Shown here: one piece after another, positions 4,321 through 12,507 of the stretch
Layout: each line of letters opens with the position of its first letter
How positions within the stretch are numbered: the stretch's first letter is position 1
Assembly: GCA_030619425.1 (NCBI GenBank)
Contig: JAUXBJ010000013.1
Location: forward strand, 1 to 13,862
Length of the DNA: 13,862 bases
Direction of reading: 5' to 3'
From: a bacterium
GTDB lineage: Bacteria > Zixibacteria > MSB-5A5 > GN15 > FEB-12
Translations under genes and position numbers: made by a program
The notes under the pieces: model-generated
Seen by the model: the letters and a program-made list of their open reading frames with translations, nothing else
Databases searched by the model: none
Told to the model about the DNA's origin: nothing

Positions 4321-7300
4321 ATGAGATCAATCAACAGGCATCGAATGGGGGCTGATTCAAAAGCAGGGAGAGAGAACCTGCGTCGACGTATACTCGTGCC
4401 GCTGGGAGTGGGATTGGCTCTGCTACTGGCTACTTGCGTCATAAGTATACGCAAGGTCACGCAAGGTCAGATCTGTAGCGCGGTCGAGGCCGGTTTTGAA
4501 GGCGTGCAGGAACTCTTACAGATGGAGCTGGAAGAGGAGGCTAAACTCCAAAGCGCGCTTCTGAAGTTCATCCAGACCGACGAGACTCTGCGGACATATT
4601 GGTTGAACAGAGACAGAGCCGCTCTGCAGAACCATGTCCAGCCAGTCTTTGAAAGAATTCGATCCGTTCATCAGATTAACCACTTCCACTTCATCGACAC
4701 CAACCGCGTTTGCTTCCTGCGGGTCCACAATCCTGATCGATATGGGGACACCATCCCTCGTTTTACGCTCGCGGCCGCCGAGCATAACGAGGTGGAGACA
4801 CACGGTATTGAGTTGGGTGAGTTTGGCACTCTGACTTTTCGCTCAGTGCTTCCCTGGCATCTCGACGGACGGTTGATCGGCTATATCGAATTGGGACAGG
4901 AGATCGACCACGTCGAAGACGAACTGACCCGTATCATCGACGTGGATATTGCAGTCACCGTGCATAAGAGTTATCTCGACTCTGCGTACTGGGTGGAAGG
5001 TAACCGGATGCTGGGGCGAATCGGTGACTGGAATCAGTATGATGATATCGTCGTTACAGGCAAGGCGACAGAGAAACCTCCGGACAACCTGGACAAATGC
5101 CTGGCGGCCAGCCACCATCATCCCCAACAGCCAACCGTTGAAATGGAGCTTGCAGGCAGACCTCACCTGGTGCGATCTCTGGTTCTGATCGACGTCGGCG
5201 GCCGCGAGATCGGAGACATGCTGGTGCTCAAGGACGTCAGCGCCGAAATGTCAGCCCTCAGGACATTGACGATTATCACTGTCGTTGCCGGTTTCATCGT
5301 GGGGGCAATGCTTTTCGTGATGTTTTACATCATCCTGGGGCGCATTGAGGCTAAGCTGGAACGGACTCGCAAAGGCTGGATGGCCGAGATCGATGAACGG
5401 AAACGCGTAATGGAGGAGTTGACAGGTCACAACGAGTTCATGCAGAATGTTTTTGCGTCCCTGACCTATCCCTTCTATGTCATTGACGCTGCGTCTTACC
5501 AGGTTCTCATGGGCAACGCGGCCAGCGGACTGACGACGGACGCATCCACAATTACCTGCCATGAGTTGATATATCATTCCAGCAAACCGTGTAGCGGCGG
5601 CGAGCACACCTGTCCTCTGGCCGAGGCTTGCAGGACAAAGAAGCCGGTCACCGTGGAGCACACACGCTACGACGCGAAGGGCAATGCGCACCATTTCGAA
5701 GTGCATGGTTACCCGATTCTGAATGGCCGTGGTGAGGTGACTCAACTCATTGAGTACACCATCGATATCACCGACCGCAAACGTGCTCAGAAGGAACTGG
5801 AGGAGAGCCGCGCGCATAGTCGGATGATAATCGAGACGGCGGGCGACGCCTACATCGCTATTGACGCAAAGGGTATTGTGATCGACTGGAATCGTAAGGC
5901 CGAGGAAACGTTCGGCTGGTTGGCCAACGAAGCTATGGGGTCATCGCTTGCGGAACTGATCGTTCCCGAAGAACACAGAGAAGTGCATCAGAAGGCGCTT
6001 GAACATTGTGTTCGAACCGGTCAGGGTCCGATTCTGAATAAGAGAATCGAAGTTGCCGCCTTGCACAAGAACGGTTTGACTTTCCCCACTGAGATGACCG
6101 TGTGGGTGACCAGAAGCGGCGAGGAGCTTCAGTTCAACGCCTTCATATCAGACATCAGCGAGAAGCGATGGGCCGAGGACCAACTGCGAGAATCGCGGCA
6201 ACGGTACCAGGACCTTTTTGATTCCGTCATGGAAGGGATCGGTATTGTCGATGCCGACGAAAAGATCGAGTTCTGTAACCCGGCGTACGCGAGAATATTC
6301 GACGTTGAATCTCCGAGTGACCTGGTCGGACATAGCATCCTTGACTATGTACCGGAGGGCGAAAAGCAAATCGTATTGAATCAGACCAAGCGCCGACGGC
6401 AGGGGAAGTCAGCTAGCTATGAAGTGCGGATAGTGACGGCCAAAGGCGCCACTAAGACCTTGTTAGCGTCTGTGCTGCCCCGTTTCGACGACGGCGAGTA
6501 CACCGGAGCCATCGGAACGGTTCTGGACATCACGGAACGCAAGCAAGCCGAGGAACACCTGCGGGAAAGCGAGGAACAATTCCGCAACCTGTTCGAACAG
6601 TCGAACGACGCGATCATAGTCCATACCGCCGACGGGCAGATACTGGATGTGAACCAGCGCTGTGTGGAGATGCTTGGATGCGAGCGCGAAGGTCTGCTGA
6701 AGACGCCGATGGTTCGGTTGTATCCTGAAAGCGAACTGCCGGTATTCGAACGCGCCATTGCAGCCATCAATGACGATAAATCCACCCGGTTTGAAACGAG
6801 ACTGGTTAAGACGAATGGCTTTACGGTAGATGTAGAGATCAGTTCACGCGTTGTCGATCGGACACGGGGGATCATCCAAGCCGTGGTGAGAGATGTCACC
6901 GAACGTATACGGCATGAACGTGAACTACGCAAGCTGTCGGCGGCGGTTGACCAGTCGGCCAATCTGATCTGTGTATCCGACCCAAACGGCATCATCGAGT
7001 ATGTCAACCCTGAGTTCTGCCGAGCCACCGGCTACAGTTCATCCGAAGCCGTTGGTCAACGCACTAACCTGCTCAACTCGAGCCACCATGATGACGCTTT
7101 TTACAGCCAGTTGTGGCAGGATATATCGTCCGGGAAAACCTGGTCCGGAAGAATTCGTAACCGCAGGAAAGACGGTGGACTATTCTGGGCTCGTTTGACG
7201 ATAACGCCGATCTTCAATGCCGCCAAAGAGGTCATCAACTACCTGGCTATCACTGAGGACATTACAAAAGAGATAATAGCGCAACAGCGGCTGGCTGAAT

Positions 7301-8382
7301 CGGATAAACTTTCGGCCATTGGCACTCTGGCCGCCGGGGTGGCGCACGAGTTCAAAAATTACCTGGCGGGGATTATCGGGAACGCATCGTTCGCATTATC
7401 CACTCTTAAGGACGAGGACGGAATGGAAACGGCGCATGACAGCTTCGAACAGATCGTGGAACTCGGCGAACGAGCCAACAGTGTTGCCATGTCGCTGCTT
7501 ACTTATTCGAAGGCCAAACCTGATGAGATTGCGCCAGAGGACCTGAGAAGCATAATTGAGAACACTATCAAAATGGTCGACAAAGAAATCCGCAATCAGT
7601 CGATCGAGATACTAACCCATTTTGAAAACTTGCCCCCGGTAATGGTTTCTGCAAGCAAGGTCCAGCAGGTAATCCTGAATCTCGTTATCAACGCTCAGCA
7701 TGCTATAGATTCCGGTGGTGTCATCACAATCGGCCTGATACGCCATGACGATCAGGCCATCATCATGGTATCCGATACGGGCAAGGGCATTCCATCGGCG
7801 CAGCTTTCCAGTATCTTCGACCCCTTCTTCTCCACCAAAGGTGTGTGGGGCAAAGATGCTGTGGCCGGCACCGGGATGGGGCTTTCGATCAGCCGCAACA
7901 TCGCTCGCGAACACCACGGCGATCTGACGGTGGAATCAGTCGTCGGTATCGGCACGACCTTCTCCCTCCATCTGCCGCTTGACAGCACCGACCTGCCGAC
8001 AGCAAGCCATACCTGCTCGTGTCATCGTCTGATGCTACAAACGACGGATCAGAGTCTGGCCGGGGATTACCAACGCCAAGCCGATGACTCCGGTTGCCAA
8101 TTGCGGGTGGTTGGGGACATCGACGAGGTGATAGAGGATTTGAACACGATCGTCGATATCGTAATTTGTGACGGCAACTTGCCGAGCCGAGAAAAACTCT
8201 TCCAAATGTTTGAAGTCTGCCGCAAGTACGATGTACGATGCGCGGTAGTCAACATCGACACGTCAGGTTGCCGAGATGCTATCCCAGCGGATGCAGCGGT
8301 GGTAACTTTTAAGATGACTCCTGCTCTCTCGGGGATCATCCAGTCAGTTCAAGAAGTAGAGGTCGACAAGACCAGTGCCTAG
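4321..8382 (+). CDS. Multi-PAS membrane sensor histidine kinase with dCache sensor and degenerate receiver-like tail
   Basis: A 1353-residue sensor kinase. Residues 24-43 and 315-339 are membrane helices enclosing an extracytoplasmic sensor of the dCache_3 type (INHFHFIDTNRVCFLRVHNPDRYGD fits that family in spacing). Five PAS domains follow at about 370-487, 500-616, 629-741, 754-862 and 872-985, joined by DIT(E/D)RK-type linkers. The kinase core has the phosphoacceptor H1009 in AHEFKN, N-box N1124, G1 box DTGKG from D1152, F-box FDPFFSTK near 1166 and G2 box GTGMG at 1183-1187. The tail, 1230-1353, resembles a receiver: D1284 in VICDGNLP and K1331 at the usual sites, but no acidic pair at the expected first strand. 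PAS1 carries four cysteines (413, 424, 431, 437). The start is uncertain: no Shine-Dalgarno is clear, and the ATG at 4345 also precedes the first helix. No response regulator gene adjoins it. Confidence 0.92.
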   Translation: MRSINRHRMGADSKAGRENLRRRILVPLGVGLALLLATCVISIRKVTQGQICSAVEAGFEGVQELLQMELEEEAKLQSALLKFIQTDETLRTYWLNRDRAALQNHVQPVFERIRSVHQINHFHFIDTNRVCFLRVHNPDRYGDTIPRFTLAAAEHNEVETHGIELGEFGTLTFRSVLPWHLDGRLIGYIELGQEIDHVEDELTRIIDVDIAVTVHKSYLDSAYWVEGNRMLGRIGDWNQYDDIVVTGKATEKPPDNLDKCLAASHHHPQQPTVEMELAGRPHLVRSLVLIDVGGREIGDMLVLKDVSAEMSALRTLTIITVVAGFIVGAMLFVMFYIILGRIEAKLERTRKGWMAEIDERKRVMEELTGHNEFMQNVFASLTYPFYVIDAASYQVLMGNAASGLTTDASTITCHELIYHSSKPCSGGEHTCPLAEACRTKKPVTVEHTRYDAKGNAHHFEVHGYPILNGRGEVTQLIEYTIDITDRKRAQKELEESRAHSRMIIETAGDAYIAIDAKGIVIDWNRKAEETFGWLANEAMGSSLAELIVPEEHREVHQKALEHCVRTGQGPILNKRIEVAALHKNGLTFPTEMTVWVTRSGEELQFNAFISDISEKRWAEDQLRESRQRYQDLFDSVMEGIGIVDADEKIEFCNPAYARIFDVESPSDLVGHSILDYVPEGEKQIVLNQTKRRRQGKSASYEVRIVTAKGATKTLLASVLPRFDDGEYTGAIGTVLDITERKQAEEHLRESEEQFRNLFEQSNDAIIVHTADGQILDVNQRCVEMLGCEREGLLKTPMVRLYPESELPVFERAIAAINDDKSTRFETRLVKTNGFTVDVEISSRVVDRTRGIIQAVVRDVTERIRHERELRKLSAAVDQSANLICVSDPNGIIEYVNPEFCRATGYSSSEAVGQRTNLLNSSHHDDAFYSQLWQDISSGKTWSGRIRNRRKDGGLFWARLTITPIFNAAKEVINYLAITEDITKEIIAQQRLAESDKLSAIGTLAAGVAHEFKNYLAGIIGNASFALSTLKDEDGMETAHDSFEQIVELGERANSVAMSLLTYSKAKPDEIAPEDLRSIIENTIKMVDKEIRNQSIEILTHFENLPPVMVSASKVQQVILNLVINAQHAIDSGGVITIGLIRHDDQAIIMVSDTGKGIPSAQLSSIFDPFFSTKGVWGKDAVAGTGMGLSISRNIAREHHGDLTVESVVGIGTTFSLHLPLDSTDLPTASHTCSCHRLMLQTTDQSLAGDYQRQADDSGCQLRVVGDIDEVIEDLNTIVDIVICDGNLPSREKLFQMFEVCRKYDVRCAVVNIDTSGCRDAIPADAAVVTFKMTPALSGIIQSVQEVEVDKTSA

Positions 8383-8383
8383 C

Positions 8384-8528
8384 GTTCTGTCCCCTAAGTA
8401 GTCTGCACAATAATGTGCCCATGTTGTGGCGGGGTGATCTTCAGATCGCCCCGCATGACAGCAGTTTCCCGCCGGGTCTAAAGACCCTTCGGGCGCCAGA
8501 CGGCGCAAATGTAATCCCGGGACAGAAC
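8384..8528. repeat. Inverted-repeat-bounded element in the convergent gap
   Basis: GTTCTGTCCC at 8384-8393 is the exact reverse complement of GGGACAGAAC at 8519-8528, bounding 145 bp that occupy nearly all of the gap between the kinase and the CBS-protein gene. Inside are three more hairpins: 8429-8454 (11-bp stem), GGGTCT/AGACCC at 8474-8487 extended by CCCG/CGGG (8468-8471, 8490-8493), and GCGCC/GGCGC at 8493-8506. The whole could fold as a multibranched structure closed by the outer pair. It may be a MITE-like repeat, a 3'-end structure shared by both converging transcripts, or both. No target duplication is seen. Confidence 0.6.
8429..8454. terminator. Possible bidirectional terminator hairpin
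   Basis: GCGGGGTGATC at 8429-8439 and GATCGCCCCGC at 8444-8454 form an 11-bp stem with one G-T position and the loop TTCA. It is 47 bases after the kinase stop and 84 bases after the CBS-gene stop on the other strand, so it could mark 3' ends of both. Neither side has a T-run, so intrinsic termination is not demonstrated; a transcript-stabilising or repeat-derived hairpin is equally possible. Confidence 0.4.
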
Positions 8529-8537
8529 ACCGGATGA

Positions 8538-9806
8538 CTACCTTTTTGTCGCGATTACAAGAAGGATTCGCTGACCCTCGACCCGCTCCAGTTCGAACTC
8601 GATGTGGTGCCACTGGATCCTCTGTCCTTCCCTGGGGACGGATCCGACAAGATCATAAATCAGACCACCGACAGTGTCGTAGTCACCCTGCTCATAGTCG
8701 GTGTCGAGATAGTCCTGCAGCTTCTCAACCAGCAAACCGGCGGACACTCGATAACGCCCGTCGGGGAGCTCGGTGAACTCAGCCTCTTCGGCGTCATGTT
8801 CATCCTGTATCTCACCGAAGATTTCCTCGAGTATATCTTCCAATGTGACCAGCCCGGCTACGCCGCCGTACTCGTCGACCACGATAGCGATATGGAATCT
8901 CTTTGACTTGAACTCCTGCAGCAACTCGCCGATTATTTTCGTCTCGGGCACGAAGTACGGATCTCGCAGGTAGTTTTCAATAGCGAACTTCTCACCAGCT
9001 TCCGGCATGTTGGAGAACAGGTCCTTGACATAGACAAGTCCGATAACCTTGTCGATGGCTCCATCGTAGACAGGGTAGCGTGAATGCCCGTCCGCGAGCA
9101 CCAGTTCGCGGATTCCTCGGAAGCTTAGCCCTTTCTCAATGCCGGTGATGTCAATCCGGGGAACCATGATTTCTCGTACGACGGTCTGGTCCAGCAGGAA
9201 GATCTGGCCGATCATCTGCTTCTCTTCGTCTTCGACAATGGTCTCGCTAATCCCCGCCTCCTCGGCCAGAGTTTCGATGGCGCGCTCGACGATTTCTTCT
9301 TTTTCTTCCTCTGATACCGGCGTGTTTCCCTGCGCCCTCTCCAGTGCACGTCGGTAAATCCAGATGACGGGGTAGCATGCGACATAGATGGAAGCGATGA
9401 TCCACAGGTGTCGCAGCATTCGAGGACTAATGGCATGCCGTGAGGCGCGACGGGTCAGATACTCAACGACCAGAACAAATGAGAGCCAAACCAGGATAAG
9501 TCCCACGACGATCAGCGAGTGCGGCGCTATCTCCAGGCGCTGGGCGAATCTCTCCAACACCCGTACTGTTGCCAATGTTGATACGATTAGCGCCGCCGAC
9601 CTGTAAACCAATGCAATCTGAACAAAGGCGCGTGGGTCATCGGCCAGGCGGATCAGGAAGCTGCGTTTGCGTTCGGGTAGTCCCGGACCGATCTCCTCGA
9701 CATCATCCGGATCGATGTAAACAGCGCGCGCATACAGGGCAACGAGATAGGCTGTGACATAACACAGAATAATCAGGGATAAACCGATCAGTTCAATCAT
9801 GCTCAT
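8538..9806 (-). CDS. CNNM/CorC-HlyC family membrane protein with CBS pair
   Basis: A 422-residue protein of the HlyC/CorC (CNNM) family, associated with Mg2+/Co2+ transport or export and sometimes labelled hemolysin. Four hydrophobic segments lie at about 5-27, 62-82, 98-115 and 133-152 (a DUF21/CNNM-like membrane region that is more divergent than the rest). A linker with VREIMVPRIDI at 210-220 leads into a CBS pair at about 213-335, ending DEYGGVAGLVTLEDILEEIFGEI, the most diagnostic stretch. The CorC_HlyC domain follows at about 345-420. CBS pairs usually bind adenine nucleotides. The ATG overlaps the ybeY stop by four bases (ATGA), and GGAG lies four bases before it, so expression is probably coupled to ybeY. 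In many genomes such a gene lies next to ybeY, as it does here. The transported ion cannot be read from the sequence. Confidence 0.92.
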   Translation of the reverse strand: MSMIELIGLSLIILCYVTAYLVALYARAVYIDPDDVEEIGPGLPERKRSFLIRLADDPRAFVQIALVYRSAALIVSTLATVRVLERFAQRLEIAPHSLIVVGLILVWLSFVLVVEYLTRRASRHAISPRMLRHLWIIASIYVACYPVIWIYRRALERAQGNTPVSEEEKEEIVERAIETLAEEAGISETIVEDEEKQMIGQIFLLDQTVVREIMVPRIDITGIEKGLSFRGIRELVLADGHSRYPVYDGAIDKVIGLVYVKDLFSNMPEAGEKFAIENYLRDPYFVPETKIIGELLQEFKSKRFHIAIVVDEYGGVAGLVTLEDILEEIFGEIQDEHDAEEAEFTELPDGRYRVSAGLLVEKLQDYLDTDYEQGDYDTVGGLIYDLVGSVPREGQRIQWHHIEFELERVEGQRILLVIATKR

Positions 9807-10234
9807 CCAACTCCATGAAGACGGGCCAGATAGAACTCCTCCCTTGAGGCCATCTTCTTCTGTTGTGCGGGCTCAGTGTGATCGTAACCGAACAAATGCA
9901 GAAACCCGTGGCAGGCGAGCCTCAGATACTCCTCGTATCGACCGTGGCCATATTCAGCGGCCTGCCTGACGGCCAGGGCAACACTGATATATATCTCACC
10001 AAAGGTATGATCGGTATCGTCCGGTTCATCCAGATGAAACGACAGAACATCGGTGGTTCGGTCAATACCGCGAAACTGACGGTTCAGGCGACGGATCATG
10101 GCATCGGTGGCAAAAACGAGATTTACGTTCCCGTCGTTGCGCGGCGCCTCAGCATCGGCCACCATCTTGAACAAGCGCATCAAACGGGTCGACGGTAGCC
10201 TGGCTGGAGTCTCTTTATGAATTGACAATCTCAT
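9803..10234 (-). CDS. ybeY: Endoribonuclease YbeY (16S rRNA maturation / ribosome quality control)
   Basis: A 143-residue member of the UPF0054/YbeY family, a metal-dependent RNase that takes part in 16S rRNA 3'-end maturation, late-stage 70S quality control and sRNA-linked regulation in the bacteria studied. The zinc-binding signature H-x3-H-x5-H is intact: H109, H113 and H119 in CHGFLHLFGYDH. The upstream conserved region NRQFRGIDRTTDVLSF lies at 51-66 and GEIYIS at 79-84. Length is typical (about 140-160 residues). The ATG overlaps the pgpH stop by four bases (ATGA), and its own stop overlaps the next start in the same way. A GGAGG motif ten bases before the start sits in a small palindrome. 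The phoH-pgpH-ybeY neighbourhood agrees with that seen in several other bacterial phyla. Confidence 0.96.
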   Translation of the reverse strand: MRLSIHKETPARLPSTRLMRLFKMVADAEAPRNDGNVNLVFATDAMIRRLNRQFRGIDRTTDVLSFHLDEPDDTDHTFGEIYISVALAVRQAAEYGHGRYEEYLRLACHGFLHLFGYDHTEPAQQKKMASREEFYLARLHGVG

Positions 10235-12486
10235 TCGGAGGCTGCCTCCAAATCATCGGACGTCGAAGGATAGACGACACGATGATGGAACGAAGCGATC
10301 AACACCTGGGCGAAGGCTTCCTTGATTCTGGCCAGGTCCTTCAGGGTGAGTGGGCATTGATCCAGTTCACCGGATTGAAACCGATCGTTGATTATCTTCT
10401 GTATGAGGTTTTCGATCCGCGCCGGCTTGGGTTCATCCAAAGTGCGACTGGCCGCTTCGACGGCATCGGCCAGCATGGCGATGGCGGTTTCTCTGATCTG
10501 TGGTTTTGGTCCCGGATAGCGGTACTTGTCGATCACCGATGGATCCTCACCCTGCTCGAGAGCCCGGTTGTAGAAGAAAGATTGAACAATGGTGCCGTGG
10601 TGTTCCTCGACGAAATTGAGCACGTCGTCGGGAATATCCGCCTCCTCGCCCAACTGGCGACCCCGTTTGACATGCGACGACAGAATCAGGGACGACATGG
10701 ATGGAGACAACGCATCGTGTTTCGACTTTACGCTGAGTTGGTTCTCGACGAAATACTCAGGCACTTCGATCTTGCCGATGTCATGATAATAAGCTCCAAC
10801 CCGGGCCAGCAGCGAATTGGCGCCGATGGCCTTGGCCGCCGACTCAGACAGGTTGCCGACGATTATAGAATGCTGGTAGGTCCCGGGCGCCTCAACGGCC
10901 AACCGTTTCAGCAGAGGATGATTCATGTCCGAGAGTTCCAGAAGCGTGATGTCGGTCGTGATGCCGAAGAGCGACTCAAAAAACGGCAGCACACCGATAA
11001 CCAACAGCACTGAAACCACGCCGCTGACCAGTCCATAACCGGCCTCAACGAGTATCTCGTCAGTTGGCGCAAACTTGAGGTGTTCGACCAGGAAAACATA
11101 CAGACCGCTGGCAATCGCGGTAGCAAGCATAATCCGAAAAAAGTGCGAGCGCTTGCGGACACGTCGGGAACTCAACGTGGCCACCGTTCCAACAGCCATA
11201 GCAGCAAGCGTGATGGTGAAATCGAATCGGTGCATCATGCCTAACAGCAACGCGAGCGTCATGGTTGAAAGAATGCCGACCTCGGTGTCGAACAGGATTG
11301 TAATCATCACCGGCAGCACGGCCAGTGGATAGAGGCTACTCGAGATGCCCCAGTGCGACAAGAGATGGATCAAGAACAGTTGCAGAGAGAATACCAGGAA
11401 CAATGCCAGCAGCTTGGGATTGGAGTTGAATATCTCACGTCTGAAGTAATAGAGGAAAATGTACAGGCTCGAAAAAGCCGCCAGGACAAGGATCACGCGC
11501 GCCAGCACCGGCAAAAAAGCCGCCGGCCAGCCTTGTTGAATCGCTTCGGAGCGCATTGTGCGCGCCATCTGTTGCAGTACGGCCTGCTGTCGCCCGGTGA
11601 TGCGCACACCATCGCGCACTATTATTTCACCCTCCTCAACCACCTCCTTGATCCTGTCGATTGACGATAATTCCAATTGCAGACGGCGCTGGTACTCGGG
11701 AGTGTTAACGGCAAGGTTAGGCTTTATGAAAGCGTGCCCGACCAGGTACGAGTATTCTACATCCAGAGAGTCCGTGGCCCGACGATGGTTTAACGCCGTC
11801 AGTAACCGACCGTTGGCTTCCGCCGAATTCAGAATCCGGTCTCGAACATACACATTCTCTCTCTCGCCCCGTCTGATAAGAACGTTTCGCCCCACGGCTT
11901 TCTTCAGAGCGGTACGGTCGAGCATGACACCGACCTCGTAGATATCCTCGCGCAGTACTTCTTCGAGCACCGCCACGGTCTTCTTGAGATCATCGCGGTT
12001 GAATGATTCTTTGATGGCGTCGCGGCTCAACAGAGGGAACATCTCGGACAGGCTCGCCTCGAACTCTCTTTCGTCCGGTGGCGCGACCAGAGCTGTAGAA
12101 TCCTTCAGAGAATCGACCGCCGCCAGAAACCGCCTCAGCCCTCTTGTGGCCTCCGCCGCCGCCTCGGTATCACAGTCCACCACCAGCGGCACCGTCAGTC
12201 GAATCATCTGCTCTTCTTCGTCCAACTCGCGATCAGTCTTGTGTACCGTGATCTGGAAGGGGGCTATGACATCCTCACGCGCGATCTCGCCCTCACGCGG
12301 CATATCCAGTGGATCGTAGAGGTCCTCGCCCGGGTAGAATACACCAATCAGCACCGAGGCCAACAGCAGCAAGAGCAGCTTTCTGGTTCGTGAGTGAACC
12401 GAAGTTCGCGGCAACTGCCGGCTCTCACTTTGGACCTTGAGAACCTTCTTGATGCGCCTTTTTATTTTCGGAATCAGCGAGAACAT
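10231..12486 (-). CDS. pgpH: 7TM-HD family protein, probable cyclic-di-AMP phosphodiesterase PgpH
   Basis: A 751-residue membrane phosphohydrolase of the 7TMR-HDED/HD class whose Listeria and Bacillus members (PgpH/YqfF) hydrolyse cyclic-di-AMP to pApA. A basic N-terminus is followed by a helix at 37-50 and an extracytoplasmic HDED-type domain at about 51-320. A cluster of membrane helices spans about 323-505 (323-347, 358-376, 383-400 and others), and the cytoplasmic HD domain occupies about 510-740. The metal ligands expected of this family are present: H539 in TYQHS, H568-D569 in YYHDIGK, H605 in SSHVKRG, H629-H630 in EEHHGT and D674 in LADAVEA. It starts 21 bp after phoH and ends overlapping ybeY. 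No diadenylate cyclase is in the window, so use of cyclic-di-AMP in this organism rests on the family alone. Related HD enzymes could act on another nucleotide. Confidence 0.93.
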   Translation of the reverse strand: MFSLIPKIKRRIKKVLKVQSESRQLPRTSVHSRTRKLLLLLLASVLIGVFYPGEDLYDPLDMPREGEIAREDVIAPFQITVHKTDRELDEEEQMIRLTVPLVVDCDTEAAAEATRGLRRFLAAVDSLKDSTALVAPPDEREFEASLSEMFPLLSRDAIKESFNRDDLKKTVAVLEEVLREDIYEVGVMLDRTALKKAVGRNVLIRRGERENVYVRDRILNSAEANGRLLTALNHRRATDSLDVEYSYLVGHAFIKPNLAVNTPEYQRRLQLELSSIDRIKEVVEEGEIIVRDGVRITGRQQAVLQQMARTMRSEAIQQGWPAAFLPVLARVILVLAAFSSLYIFLYYFRREIFNSNPKLLALFLVFSLQLFLIHLLSHWGISSSLYPLAVLPVMITILFDTEVGILSTMTLALLLGMMHRFDFTITLAAMAVGTVATLSSRRVRKRSHFFRIMLATAIASGLYVFLVEHLKFAPTDEILVEAGYGLVSGVVSVLLVIGVLPFFESLFGITTDITLLELSDMNHPLLKRLAVEAPGTYQHSIIVGNLSESAAKAIGANSLLARVGAYYHDIGKIEVPEYFVENQLSVKSKHDALSPSMSSLILSSHVKRGRQLGEEADIPDDVLNFVEEHHGTIVQSFFYNRALEQGEDPSVIDKYRYPGPKPQIRETAIAMLADAVEAASRTLDEPKPARIENLIQKIINDRFQSGELDQCPLTLKDLARIKEAFAQVLIASFHHRVVYPSTSDDLEAASE

Positions 12487-12488
12487 AT

Positions 12489-12507
12489 GGCGAAATTCCG
12501 TTTCGCC
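12489..12507 (-). promoter_or_regulatory. Hairpin filling the phoH-pgpH gap
   Basis: The 21-base gap between the phoH stop and the pgpH start is almost entirely a perfect 7-bp inverted repeat. On the minus strand it reads GGCGAAA, loop CGGAA, TTTCGCC, then AT and the start codon. The only purine-rich Shine-Dalgarno candidate, GGAA, lies in the loop nine bases before the ATG. The structure could modulate pgpH translation or be a processing site between the two cistrons; this is inferred from position only. Confidence 0.5.

Noticed and set aside
8384..8528. tRNA or known riboswitch in the cloverleaf-like convergent element
   Set aside because: There is no T-loop GTTCGA-type signature, acceptor stem with proper arm lengths or known riboswitch core. 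The branching comes from unrelated inverted repeats.
10222..11013. 263-codon plus-strand frame opposite pgpH
   Set aside because: It is antisense to the conserved HD domain and membrane helices of pgpH; shadow frames are common in GC-rich genes.
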